Assembly (NCBI GenBank): GCA_021772095.1
Contig: JADYXR010000065.1
Coordinates: 1-64,000, forward strand
DNA: 64,000 nt
From: Candidatus Obscuribacter sp.
GTDB lineage: Bacteria; Cyanobacteriota; Vampirovibrionia; Obscuribacterales; Obscuribacteraceae
Reading direction: 5' to 3'
The notes below the pieces were generated by a model. The model worked only from the letters and a program-made list of their open reading frames with translations. It made no database searches and was not told the origin of the DNA. Positions 1 through 7,891 of this stretch are shown piece by piece (position 1 is the stretch's first letter; each line of letters begins with the position of its first letter). The position numbers and the translations under genes were made by a program.

Positions 1-127
1 AGATTGAGCAGAACAACGAAACGCAGATTGAGCAGAACAACCAAACGCAGATTGAAAGGTACAACGAAACGGAGATTGAGCAGAACAACCAAACGCAGAT
101 TGAACAGAACAACCAAACGCAGATTGA
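1..127. repeat. 24-bp tandem repeat at window edge
   Basis: Five consecutive 24-bp units begin AGATTGA and end AAACGC or AAACGG, followed by a partial sixth. Copies differ by a few substitutions; the third (49-72) is the most diverged. The period is a multiple of three, so the array can code. In one plus-strand frame it reads I-E-Q-N-N-(Q/E)-T-Q octapeptides. The left end lies outside the window, so total copy number is unknown. Confidence 0.85.
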
Positions 128-233
128 TGGAATCTCCAGAGGGGTACTTCGGCAATTAAAGCGACCGGTTTCCCTCGCTTGCTTGCGAAACTGTTATAGC
201 GAGCCGCGCTATCGAGTGGAATCGATCGAGTAA
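3..233 (+). CDS. Possible 3' end of a repeat protein (partial)
   Basis: The frame starting at base 3 stays open across the 24-bp repeats and stops at TAA 231-233. It gives about five octapeptide repeats of the type IEQNNQTQ, then about 36 residues of unrelated sequence rich in R, C and S. Such Gln/Asn-rich hydrophilic repeats occur in coiled or surface proteins, but I recognise no domain. The minus strand is also open across the repeat, because a 24-bp period without stops leaves several frames open. The coding assignment is therefore weak and depends on sequence upstream of the window. Confidence 0.25.
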   Translation: MEQNNETQIEQNNQTQIERYNETEIEQNNQTQIEQNNQTQIDGISRGVLRQLKRPVSLACLRNCYSEPRYRVESIE

Positions 234-310
234 AATTCTTCGCTTCAGCATCGTACGGGCGTCTTTGGCAGCAAGCACTCTGGCTGATGTTGAACAATGC
301 GTGAAATGCC

Positions 311-1456
311 TTACGCCACCAGCGCTCTGTCGTCGCATTGAACAGGCTGCGAGCTATTCTTCTTATGTGATTTGAAAAATTCCCAGATTTTGTCGGTGGT
401 CGGGTAGTTCGCTTCCGGAGAATTCGGATTGGCTGCCTTCGCTCTGTCACTGCCTGGCCATTCATGCCCACCATCTTTAACAACCACTGCAATCACTTCT
501 GCACCAGTTTCCGGATTGACGGATCTGGAAGTGATGCGATCGCCATCGCGCTCTATGAGCGGGGCGTGAGAAATGCCCAGGTGTTTCGCCCAGGTTTTGT
601 ACGATTCGCCGAATGATTGAAAACGTGGCACACCAAGGGTAGAAAGCCCTTGTCCAGGCGCGCGCCCTTCCAGTGGCACCACCCTGTCACTGGTGCCGTG
701 AATAGACATGATCGAAACCGCCTCGGACGGCTTGGCTTCGGCTCCGCTCGAACCGCTGCTCACGACTGCCACCGCGGAAAAGGTATCGGACATCTCGCTG
801 GCTAAGCGATAAGCGAGCATGCCACCATTCGAGAAGCCGGCGGCGTAGACTTTGTCTTTGTCGACGTTCATGTTCTCTTTGATAGTTTTGACCATGTCTT
901 TGACGAAACCGACATCATTGGAATCGGTGCCAGGAAGCTGGACTCCATTGTCCGCATCCCACGATCGTAATTGACCGAGCCATTTTGTGCCGTTTGGATA
1001 GGCAACGATGAAGCCCTCTTTATCGGCTTTCTCAGACATTTTCGAGAGACTGGAAATTCTGTCGGCATCTTGTCCTAAACCATGAAGCACCACCACTAGT
1101 GGCATCGGTTTAGACGGGTCATAATTTTTTGGAACGTGCAAAATGTAATCGCGCTCGCGTCCGCCGGAATTAATTTCTAGGTGACGATCGATGCCGCGTT
1201 CGCTGCTGCCGTTGGTTGAAACTTTAATTGCTTCAGCAGGTTTTGTCTTAAACGCGTCCAAAACCGGCAGATCCAGGTCCTTTTCGTTATAAACCTGTTT
1301 GCGAATCGTGGTTTTCAAACTTTCGTAGCCGAAGTAAATACTGTCGACCAGCGTGTCGTGAAGCGATTCTCTTTGTGGCGCGGCGTCGTTCCGTTCGACG
1401 ACACTGCTAATCGCTGGGCTTATCGGCGATTCGAGTTTGGCTTGCGGATTGGCCAC
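311..1456 (-). CDS. Alpha/beta hydrolase, PHB depolymerase/CE1-type esterase
   Basis: This 381-residue protein belongs to the LpqC/poly(3-hydroxybutyrate) depolymerase-like esterases, which cleave polyester or feruloyl/acetyl esters. The hydrolase domain runs from about residue 90 to 370. Visible elements are the oxyanion loop LHGLGQDA (124-131), the nucleophile elbow GFSNGG with Ser209, the acid Asp257 in HGTSDRVVP, and the base His331 in GGHEWPG. About 90 residues precede the domain; I see no clear signal peptide in them. The start is GTG, preceded by AGGGA at good spacing. It is a single gene, divergent from the 2OG oxygenase gene, with a Fur-like site between them. The true substrate cannot be read from the sequence. 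Confidence 0.85.
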   Translation of the reverse strand: MANPQAKLESPISPAISSVVERNDAAPQRESLHDTLVDSIYFGYESLKTTIRKQVYNEKDLDLPVLDAFKTKPAEAIKVSTNGSSERGIDRHLEINSGGRERDYILHVPKNYDPSKPMPLVVVLHGLGQDADRISSLSKMSEKADKEGFIVAYPNGTKWLGQLRSWDADNGVQLPGTDSNDVGFVKDMVKTIKENMNVDKDKVYAAGFSNGGMLAYRLASEMSDTFSAVAVVSSGSSGAEAKPSEAVSIMSIHGTSDRVVPLEGRAPGQGLSTLGVPRFQSFGESYKTWAKHLGISHAPLIERDGDRITSRSVNPETGAEVIAVVVKDGGHEWPGSDRAKAANPNSPEANYPTTDKIWEFFKSHKKNSSQPVQCDDRALVA

Positions 1457-1667
1457 GGATAGATTCCCTACTAAATTGACGCCTTGCAGTCATTGGTCGA
1501 TTGCGTGTCTGTGTTTATCCGTGATTCTCAAAATTTGGACAAAACCGACGAATTTCGTTTGACCACCTTCGAGGTTCAACCAAAGCGTCTATGAATAGTT
1601 CAAAATCGAACAGTCTCTCCACCGGAATCAACTCCGAAGAAGCAGAATTCGCACGCCTAAGTTTTGT

Positions 1668-1682
1668 TGAGAATGATTTGCA
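1668..1682. promoter_or_regulatory. Fur-family operator-like site, type A
   Basis: The 15-mer TGAGAATGATTTGCA fits the 7-1-7 Fur pattern TGnnAAT-n-ATTnnCA, with five of seven positions symmetric. Nearly the same sequence, with matching flanks (TTGT before), recurs at 4062-4076 and 19693-19707. It lies 65 bp ahead of the 2OG oxygenase start and between two divergent genes. Which metal or Fur paralogue acts here is not known. Confidence 0.5.
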
Positions 1683-1746
1683 GAAACTTTGATTATCCGT
1701 TCGAGGCGATCCATAATCATGCTGCGTGCCAATCTGCGAGGTTCAG

Positions 1747-2640
1747 ATGCAATCAACTAAAGGTACAGACTCATCGAAAGCGCCATCAGCCAAGGCGCCT
1801 GAGTCTTTAGATCAATATCTCAAGTTCGTGTCGCTGCTGAAACCAATTGATGCAAACATCCTAGACGCCCTCCAGAACGAGGTCTTGAATCCGGACATCG
1901 ATTGGCATGAGCCGTACTCCGAATACGCATCGCCAGGACTGCAAGTCGCCGTGCTGCTTAGCCCGGATGGGGAAGAAAATAATTTCTCCTGGAAAGATTG
2001 CAAGGCACCTAAAGAAACGCCTCTACTGGCGCGTTTGACGAATTTGAAAGCACTGCTGGCTGGCCTCGGTTTCAACATCATGGCTTCGCGCTTGTTGAAA
2101 CTCCAGCCTGGGACTTATCTTCACGAGCATCGCGACTATGTCTTCCTGGAAGAAGTCCCGCGTTTTCGGCTGCACGTGCCGATTGTGACGAATCCTGCTG
2201 CGCACATTGTGATGCCTGGCACGACAGTTCATATGTCCCGAGGCTATCTCTGGAAACTGAATCCGAAAGAAGCTGTGCACAGCGCTTGCAATTTCGGACA
2301 GGAAGCCAGGATTCATTTAATGATGGACTGTTATGTCAATGACACGCTTGCCGAACTCGTAGCGGCCGAGTCGCTTCCGTCTGACAATTTGAAAAAATTA
2401 CCCGTTCTGACGGCCGAAGATAAGGCACGTGTCCTCAAAGAAGGACGATCACTCGTCGAAGCCGGCAAGCAGACAGAGGCTGAGGATGTCATTCTTCGCC
2501 AGTTTTGTTATTTCGATCTCAACGGCGAAACCACCTACCAGCTCTTGTACGAGTTGTACGGCGGTGTAACTGGTTGCGAAGAACGGCTTGAATACTGGCG
2601 CACCCGTGCTCAAGACGTGTACCCAGTCGTGAAGCACTAG
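1747..2640 (+). CDS. Aspartyl/asparaginyl beta-hydroxylase-like 2OG-Fe(II) oxygenase
   Basis: The central part matches the Asp/Arg hydroxylase fold of iron and 2-oxoglutarate dependent oxygenases. Using the ATG at 1747, the HxD metal motif (HRD in YLHEHRDY) lies near residue 130. The distal His is in EAVHSACNF, and an Arg ten residues further (QEARIHL) should bind 2-oxoglutarate. The last 90 residues are helical and outside the fold. A GTG at 1726 would add seven residues, but GCGAGG six bases before 1747 favours the ATG. These enzymes hydroxylate amino acids, free or in peptides, and several tailor siderophores. A Fur-like site upstream suggests metal control. The substrate is unknown. Confidence 0.8.
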   Translation: MQSTKGTDSSKAPSAKAPESLDQYLKFVSLLKPIDANILDALQNEVLNPDIDWHEPYSEYASPGLQVAVLLSPDGEENNFSWKDCKAPKETPLLARLTNLKALLAGLGFNIMASRLLKLQPGTYLHEHRDYVFLEEVPRFRLHVPIVTNPAAHIVMPGTTVHMSRGYLWKLNPKEAVHSACNFGQEARIHLMMDCYVNDTLAELVAAESLPSDNLKKLPVLTAEDKARVLKEGRSLVEAGKQTEAEDVILRQFCYFDLNGETTYQLLYELYGGVTGCEERLEYWRTRAQDVYPVVKH

Positions 2641-2858
2641 TTCAGAAGCCCGATTGAAGCCCAATCTAGGCTCCGAATTGTAAGTTTGATTCCCCTTAAA
2701 TCGCGCAGCTGTTTTAACTCGCTGACAGATTCCGCTGTTGCGATTGGAACGAAACAAGGCTTGTTGAGATAACATATATAGAACGGAGCGGTCGTTTTCT
2801 AAAATGCGGCTGCGAAGTCACTGGCGCACAAATTGACGTTTAGGACAGTTCTATTTCG

Positions 2859-3464
2859 ATGGTTAAAAGCCGGACACGCCCACGAGAGCTTTTGCTTGAT
2901 ATTTTTGCCACCATGCCTCAAGGGCAGCACATCAGCGCGCAGGAACTGCGGGATCGCATAATTACTGAGGGCGGCGAAGTGTCGCTTTCGACGATTTATC
3001 GAGCGCTGGAGCGGCTTTCGGAGCAAGGCGAAATTCGTAGCATCATGAGCGCGCGGGGCCAGCTGTGGGAATCCGTGAGTGGCGAAGAGCATCACGACCA
3101 CCTGATCTGCACGAAGTGTGGCTTGACAATTGAGTTTCACGACGACCTGCTAAGTGGCTTCGGTCAGAGTGTGGCCGAACGCAAAGGCTACATCTACCAG
3201 GAAAGCCGTTTTGACATCTTTGGTTTTTGCAAAGACTGCAAAGCTAACTTGGATTCCGGCACGGTGTCTCAGGTTCTGCAGGTGCTCGACAATGTCACCA
3301 CCATGCTCGACGAGGGCAAGCGCCTGACCGATTCAGCCGCTCGCTCGATCGTAAACGATAAGGATCGCAGCGTCGCCAGTTCGATTGAACGTACTCGTAA
3401 AATTTTGAAGCAAGCACTCGATGAGTGCGACAGAGCTCTGGACGTCCTCGAAGAGACGATGTAA
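2859..3464 (+). CDS. Fur-family transcriptional regulator with C-terminal extension
   Basis: This 201-residue protein has an N-terminal winged helix (1-75) with the recognition-helix signature SLSTIYRALERL, as in Fur, Zur and PerR. The dimerisation domain carries HHDH (78-81) and two CxxC pairs, C84/C87 and C124/C127, which form the usual structural zinc site. Typical Fur proteins have about 140-150 residues; here about 60 extra residues form a charged helical tail, perhaps for oligomerisation. The start has only a distant AGGA. It is one of two Fur paralogues in the window, and several Fur-like operators lie near both. Whether it senses Fe, Zn, Mn or peroxide cannot be decided from sequence alone. 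Confidence 0.92.
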   Translation: MVKSRTRPRELLLDIFATMPQGQHISAQELRDRIITEGGEVSLSTIYRALERLSEQGEIRSIMSARGQLWESVSGEEHHDHLICTKCGLTIEFHDDLLSGFGQSVAERKGYIYQESRFDIFGFCKDCKANLDSGTVSQVLQVLDNVTTMLDEGKRLTDSAARSIVNDKDRSVASSIERTRKILKQALDECDRALDVLEETM

Positions 3465-3567
3465 GCCGCGCGGGCTGAATATTTGCATGGGCCGCAGCGA
3501 CAGAACTCTTGATCGCCGAGCATCATGTCCGGTTCGACCAGCGTTAATTCACGTGAAAGCAACGCCC

Positions 3568-3715
3568 AAAATGGAAATGTGCCTGTGGGCCACATTTTTT
3601 GCTCGCGCATTGACTCACTGAGAATCTTACTCGCCTTACACCTGTTGCTCGGGTAAGGTTTTTCAATGAGGCAACCCGGGCCGTTTAATGTGGCCCACAG
3701 GCACATTTCCATTTT
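3568..3715. repeat. Perfect 29-bp inverted repeat with 90-bp spacer
   Basis: Bases 3568-3596 (starting AAAATGGAAATGTGCC) are the exact reverse complement of 3687-3715. The 90-bp spacer contains a smaller hairpin, CTTAC...GTAAG near 3629-3655. No reading frame of note crosses it, and I see no target-site duplication at the ends. The size (148 bp) and perfect arms fit a MITE-like non-autonomous element or a long structured RNA downstream of the Fur gene. Confidence 0.8.
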
Positions 3716-4061
3716 TCGAGGTCAAAGTGAGTCGATGAGTCGGCAGTACTAAAGGGAAGGACTATGTAATCCATTCGGATTGCGCCAAAGTTCCGCCGGC
3801 ACCAAGCGAATGCGATGGAGTCTGGACACCCTTAAGTGCCCTAGACCAGACTGGTTGGCTGTTTTGTATCCGGGCATTGTCCGGGCATTGCAAGAATCGG
3901 GCGGGCTGGGCAATCCCGCGAGTCCTCATATTATGAGAACGATTCGCAACAATTTTATAAAACCAAAAACGCCATCAGATGCCTATTTAGCGGCATCTAC
4001 GTCAATAAGTGCCTCTCGTCACTATTGCGCTAATCTGTTGCATTTAGTACGATATTTTTGT

Positions 4062-4076
4062 TGAGAATCACTTGCA
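4062..4076. promoter_or_regulatory. Fur-family operator-like site, type A
   Basis: TGAGAATCACTTGCA is the second copy of the type A site, with TTGT directly before it. It overlaps the region immediately ahead of the small open frame at 4087 and lies 580 bp before the decarboxylase gene. One half-site base differs from the 19693 copy. Confidence 0.5.
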
Positions 4077-4086
4077 AAAGGTAGGA

Positions 4087-4494
4087 ATGGTGGCGGCTGT
4101 TGCGGCCTGCCGCTGTATTGATATGGTTCCCGATAGACAGTTTGTAGCCGAAAGATTCTTCCGATGGTTGTCCGGGTTTCCCGAACCCAGTATCAACCGT
4201 TTGAGAACAATCAATAACGCGAGTGCAGATGCGCGCCACGTCATCATCTCGCTGGGTTATGGAGTTTACGATTGCCGCATTCGGGCGCTCAATAACATGA
4301 TAATCAAGCTCCTGGTGGCGCGAATGCATGCGGAGCGCGCTCAAAATGAGCGGACGCTCGAGCGCATTCAGGTGATTCTGACAGGGCTTCACGTTGCAAT
4401 CGATTGGACGACTGGAAGGTTAGAGCGTTCTGATTTTTCGCACCTGGAGCAACCGAGCTGTAACAAGGTTGTTAAAGCTTTAACTTCCTCCTGA
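4087..4494 (+). CDS. Hypothetical protein, doubtful
   Basis: An open frame of about 135 residues starts at ATG 4087, with AAGG about six bases upstream; a TTG at 4072 is also in frame. The product has no signal peptide, membrane segment or motif that I recognise, and the composition is ordinary. A Fur-like site overlaps its start region and a strong inverted repeat begins at its stop codon. An opposing frame covers much of the same stretch, so coding potential is uncertain. If real, it would be a metal-regulated leader gene of the biosynthetic cluster. Confidence 0.25.
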   Translation: MVAAVAACRCIDMVPDRQFVAERFFRWLSGFPEPSINRLRTINNASADARHVIISLGYGVYDCRIRALNNMIIKLLVARMHAERAQNERTLERIQVILTGLHVAIDWTTGRLERSDFSHLEQPSCNKVVKALTSS

Positions 4495-4542
4495 TATCTC
4501 AAAACCCCAGCTCTGCGTATAGCTCGGGTAGTCAGGAGGAAG
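4484..4542 (+). promoter_or_regulatory. Hairpin enclosing a strong Shine-Dalgarno sequence
   Basis: CTTCCTCCTGA (4484-4494) pairs perfectly with TCAGGAGGAAG (4532-4542), with further pairing inside (CCCAGCT with AGCTCGGG). The right arm contains AGGAGG followed at once by ATG-TGA, a start-stop pair, and then by a 28-codon frame at 4551. The stem would hide the ribosome site. It lacks a T-run, so a terminator is less likely than an attenuator or translation switch in the leader of the decarboxylase operon. Confidence 0.4.
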
Positions 4543-4550
4543 ATGTGACA

Positions 4551-4637
4551 ATGTTTATGAAAAGGAGATTTTCCTTCTTGCGAATAGCAATCATTTTCAT
4601 GATAGATTTCCGATTGGATATATATCCGACCCCTTAG
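4551..4637 (+). CDS. Possible leader peptide (28 aa)
   Basis: An ATG ten bases after AGGAGG opens a 28-codon frame ending at TAG 4635-4637, 18 bp before the decarboxylase start. The peptide is basic at the N terminus (MKRR after the first two residues), then hydrophobic (FLRIAIIFMI). It could be a leader whose translation affects the hairpin just upstream or the gene downstream. Short frames arise by chance and this one has no recognisable relatives. Confidence 0.2.
   Translation: MFMKRRFSFLRIAIIFMIDFRLDIYPTP
4585..4599. promoter_or_regulatory. Fur-family operator-like site
   Basis: TAGCAATCATTTTCA retains the AAT-n-ATT core and the outer TTCA half of a Fur 7-1-7 site; the left half is weak. 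It is 57 bp before the decarboxylase ATG, a normal operator position. A second metal-type motif, GACAATGTTTATGAA, lies 35 bp upstream. Confidence is limited by the imperfect symmetry. Confidence 0.35.
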
Positions 4638-4655
4638 TAGGAAACAGAGAGAGTT

Positions 4656-6146
4656 ATGCCAGTGACCTTAGACACCGATAACGCGACCAAAGAATCCAAA
4701 ACGGGCAACCGTTCGCTTACGTTGACGCCGAAGGTGCATCCCGTCATCAAAGAATATTTAGCCGACCCTACGAGGCTGGAAGAGCTCGTTAAAGGGCTTG
4801 GCAGTCCTCTCAACGTCATGTTTCCCGAACTCATTCACGACAACGTCGAATCGTTCAATGATTTATTCAAGAAGCATCAACTGAGAGGGCGCGTTTTCTT
4901 CGCTCACAAAACGAATTCATCATCTAGCCTGGTTCGCCAACTGGCTCAGGAGAATGCTTTCCTGGATGTTTCGTCACTCAACGAACTTCGTCACGGACTT
5001 TCTTCCGGTTTCACAGGCGATCGCATCGAAGCGACCGGACCAAAGAATCGTGAGTTTCTAACCCTTGCTTTGCAGCACGGCATCACGATCAGCATCGATA
5101 GCCTCTGGGAACTTCGCCAAGTTTTGGAAATCCGGCAAATCATCAAGCTGCAGAAACCTACCAAAATCTTGGTAAGACTCTCCGGTTTTCATGCCGATCA
5201 CTCGCGTTTTCTCAACAAGGGAAGTCGCTTTGGTATCACCATTAAAGAATTGGAAGAAGCGTTCGACATCATTGAAGATGCCGAAGACGAGCTGAGCTTC
5301 CAGGGTTTTGCATTCCACCTCGATACCGTCAGTATCACTGAACGCGCAGTGGCAATCGAAAACTGCATCGAGCTTTTTGAAGATGCTCTCTCCCGCGGCT
5401 TCGAACCACGCGTTCTCTGCATCGGTGGTGGCTTCAAAGTCAACTATCTCGAAAGCGAAGACGAGTGGAATGAGTACACAAGCGCTTTGAAAGAGTCTGT
5501 TCTTGGCACCGGCAATTCGCTGACATGGCAAGGCAACGCCTTCGGCATGTATCAAGAACAAGGCAAACTGCGCGGCAACTTCAACAGCTACAACTACTAC
5601 GATGGAACCTCCGGTCCGGATTTCCTCGATGAAATTCTCTCGCACCAATTCCCGAATTTGTCGGACAAAACGGCAGCATCACTGCTTCGCGATAACATGA
5701 TCGAACTCTGGATCGAACCAGGTCGTTCCCTCGTTACGCAAACCGGCATCACCGTCGCCTCAGTCAACAACCTGCGTCCATCCAGTACTGGAGACCAGTT
5801 GGTTAACTTGAACATGAAGCGTCAGGACGTTACTTTCCTCGACCAGGAAATTTTTGTCGATCCGCTTGTTCTCAATAGAAACCCATCCGATGCGGCTCCT
5901 GAGAAGGTCGGAGTATTCTTCGCCGGTAATCTTTGTCTCGAAAGCGACCTGGTTTATCGCCATAAAACATTCTTGCCTCAGCTCCCTGAGCCAGGCGACA
6001 CTGTTGTTTTTGTCAACACCGCTGGTTACTTCATGGACTTCAGCGCCTCGAATTCCATGATGGAGCCTATCGCTCGCAAAGTTGCCGTCAAACAAAAAGG
6101 CAACAAATTCGAGTGGACCCTCGATGAGGAGTTCTCAATTCTTTAG
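4656..6146 (+). CDS. Group IV PLP-dependent decarboxylase (DapDC/ODC/SbnH-like)
   Basis: At 496 residues this is a fold-type III (alanine-racemase-like) decarboxylase, which removes the carboxylate from a D- or L-amino acid centre. Visible sites are Lys85 in FFAHKTN (PLP Schiff base), His221 in AFHLD (ring stacking), the glycine loop IGGGF (256-260) and EPGR (354-357) for phosphate. Asp431 and Cys427 in GNLCLESD come from the partner subunit, and Tyr458 is in NTAGYFMDF. It is longer than LysA (about 420) through an N-terminal 50 residues and an insertion near 285-345. GAGAG precedes the ATG. It is the first gene of the cluster, 58 bp before the cysteine-synthase-like gene. SbnH, the decarboxylase of staphyloferrin B assembly, is a family member; the substrate here is unknown. 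Confidence 0.88.
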   Translation: MPVTLDTDNATKESKTGNRSLTLTPKVHPVIKEYLADPTRLEELVKGLGSPLNVMFPELIHDNVESFNDLFKKHQLRGRVFFAHKTNSSSSLVRQLAQENAFLDVSSLNELRHGLSSGFTGDRIEATGPKNREFLTLALQHGITISIDSLWELRQVLEIRQIIKLQKPTKILVRLSGFHADHSRFLNKGSRFGITIKELEEAFDIIEDAEDELSFQGFAFHLDTVSITERAVAIENCIELFEDALSRGFEPRVLCIGGGFKVNYLESEDEWNEYTSALKESVLGTGNSLTWQGNAFGMYQEQGKLRGNFNSYNYYDGTSGPDFLDEILSHQFPNLSDKTAASLLRDNMIELWIEPGRSLVTQTGITVASVNNLRPSSTGDQLVNLNMKRQDVTFLDQEIFVDPLVLNRNPSDAAPEKVGVFFAGNLCLESDLVYRHKTFLPQLPEPGDTVVFVNTAGYFMDFSASNSMMEPIARKVAVKQKGNKFEWTLDEEFSIL

Positions 6147-6204
6147 ACAGTGCCCAGTTTTCCCACACAATCACACCACACCTGACCGCCACCCTGGAGG
6201 AAAC

Positions 6205-7557
6205 ATGTTAGTAAAACATATAACCGAGCTGATCGGAGACACACCGTTATTCGAGATTAGTCCTGAGATTCACGGTTTGAAAAACATCGATCTGTACGCC
6301 AAGCTCGAGTTGTTGAACCCGTTCGGCTCCGTCAAAGACAAGAGCGGATGGAATGTTCTCAAAGATGATATCGAACAAATTGCCAAGGAAGGGAAGACCG
6401 TAATCGAGTCCTCGTCCGGGAATATGGCAAAAGCCATGCAGTTGATTTGCTCAATCAACAATGTTGAATTCAAGATCGTAACCAACAGAATCAAAGTAAG
6501 AGAAGTGAAACAGATTCTGCAGTTGCTCGGCGCCCAGCTTGATGAACTGCCAGGTTTGTCGGAATGCCCGGATCCAACCGACCCTAATGATCCGATCACA
6601 TTCATCGAACAACAAATGGCGAAAGAGCCAGGAAGATATTTCCACACTTCGCAATACACCAACGAGAAAAACATCACCGCTCACTACAATTCGACCGGAA
6701 CCGAAATCTTCAATGATGTCGGCGCTATCGATTATTTCATCGGCGGTCTGGGAACCACTGGTTCTACCCGTGGTGCCGGAACTTTGTTGAAAGAAAAGAA
6801 TCCGAACATGAAGAACGTCGGCGTGATCGCCGCCAAAGGTCATCTTCTTCCAGGTATCCGTAACCAGGATGAAATGTACGAAGTCGGCTTGTTCAAAAAA
6901 GATTTCTACGACGATATCGTCGTTGTCGATACCGATGAATCGATTGATGCGATGCTCACACTGATTCGTAAGTGCGGCATTTTGGCTGGACCTACCGGTG
7001 GTGGCAGCCTTGCAGCAGCGATGAAGTATCTGCAGAAAATCGACGGCACATTGACCGAACGCAAGAAAGCAGCGTTCATCGCTTGCGACCGTGTCGAATG
7101 GTACCTCTCGTTCCTTCAAAAAGTGCGTCCTTCGTTGTTCGCGCTTGCTGAAAAGGAAGATTCAATCAGAAAAGTTTCCGTCGAGAAACAAGAGGCTGCG
7201 CCTCAAGTTTCAGCCGCTGAAGCACTGAAGTGGATCGAAGCGAAAGAGCCTCTGATCATCGTCGACATGCGCGGAGCATTGGCGTTTAAAGCTTCCAGAA
7301 TTCCTGGTTCGCTCAACATCCCAACCGATGCGCTCGATGAAATCACGGATGCAGGCGTTCCATTCTCAAACGGACAGAAAGTTTTGTTTGTCTGCCCGAC
7401 AGGCGATCAGTCGAAGCGCTTCGCTTCGTTCTTCACCGAAAAAGGTGTTGAGTGCGCCAGTCTCACCGGTGGATTCGTAGGCTGGCGCGACGCCAACATG
7501 CCTACTGAAAAGTCGGTGAAGAGAAAAAATCGCGAACTCGCAGCCGCTGCGAAATAG
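6205..7557 (+). CDS. Cysteine synthase-like PLP enzyme fused to rhodanese domain (SbnA-like)
   Basis: Residues 1-310 form a fold-type II PLP enzyme of the cysteine synthase/SbnA group: Lys44 in GSVKDKSG binds PLP, SSGN (70-73) is the substrate loop, and GGLGTTGS (180-187) holds the phosphate. Residues about 337-436 are a rhodanese domain with Cys397 in CPTGDQS, a proper active-site loop for persulfide transfer. GGAGG just before the ATG at 6205 fixes the start; upstream in-frame codons overlap the decarboxylase gene. Family enzymes join O-acetyl- or O-phosphoserine with sulfide or an amine (SbnA uses glutamate). The fused rhodanese suggests a sulfur donor, or is a leftover of cysteine metabolism. 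It is cotranscribed with the decarboxylase. Confidence 0.88.
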   Translation: MLVKHITELIGDTPLFEISPEIHGLKNIDLYAKLELLNPFGSVKDKSGWNVLKDDIEQIAKEGKTVIESSSGNMAKAMQLICSINNVEFKIVTNRIKVREVKQILQLLGAQLDELPGLSECPDPTDPNDPITFIEQQMAKEPGRYFHTSQYTNEKNITAHYNSTGTEIFNDVGAIDYFIGGLGTTGSTRGAGTLLKEKNPNMKNVGVIAAKGHLLPGIRNQDEMYEVGLFKKDFYDDIVVVDTDESIDAMLTLIRKCGILAGPTGGGSLAAAMKYLQKIDGTLTERKKAAFIACDRVEWYLSFLQKVRPSLFALAEKEDSIRKVSVEKQEAAPQVSAAEALKWIEAKEPLIIVDMRGALAFKASRIPGSLNIPTDALDEITDAGVPFSNGQKVLFVCPTGDQSKRFASFFTEKGVECASLTGGFVGWRDANMPTEKSVKRKNRELAAAAK

Positions 7558-7568
7558 TTTTCAATCAG

Positions 7569-7598
7569 CGGGAGCATGTCGAACCCGGCATGCTTCCG
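7569..7598 (+). terminator. Hairpin after the fusion gene
   Basis: GGGAGCATG pairs with CATGCTTCC around a 10-base loop, directly after the stop codon at 7557. It has no T-run, so it may only slow or stabilise the transcript. It separates the first two genes from the following block. Confidence 0.35.
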
Positions 7599-7728
7599 CG
7601 AACTCCTCATTCGCGACTATCTGCGATGAGTTTGAAACTTCGGGAGACCGCACCAAAATCTCAAAGAGCGGAAACGCAACTTTCAAAATGGTGAGCCAAA
7701 CTCTGAAGCACTGAAATCAGATATTTGT

Positions 7729-7857
7729 ATGGACCAACTTGTAGCTGAAATCGAATTTGTGAACCCAGAACCCGAGCTTCTGAAGCTGACTAAACCTCGC
7801 AACGCGAAAGCGAAGCACTCGATGACCGAAATGACTGGACCAACAATCGACTCGTAA
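7729..7857 (+). CDS. Possible 42-aa peptide between cluster genes
   Basis: ATG 7729 opens 42 codons ending at TAA 7855-7857, 34 bp before the SufS-like gene. The peptide begins MDQLVAEIEFVNPEPELLKL, an acidic first half, and its second half is basic, then Ser/Thr-rich, ending GPTIDS. There is no cysteine and no clear ribosome site. The frame is open 31 codons further upstream without a start. Its place inside a biosynthetic operon makes a precursor peptide or a small carrier conceivable, but nothing in the sequence proves translation. Confidence 0.25.
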   Translation: MDQLVAEIEFVNPEPELLKLTKPRNAKAKHSMTEMTGPTIDS

Positions 7858-7891
7858 TCTCGATGACGAGCGGTTATGAAAGGAGACAAAG

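Noticed and set aside
1-127. CRISPR array
   Set aside because: The units are contiguous 24-mers without unique spacers, and no cas gene is present.
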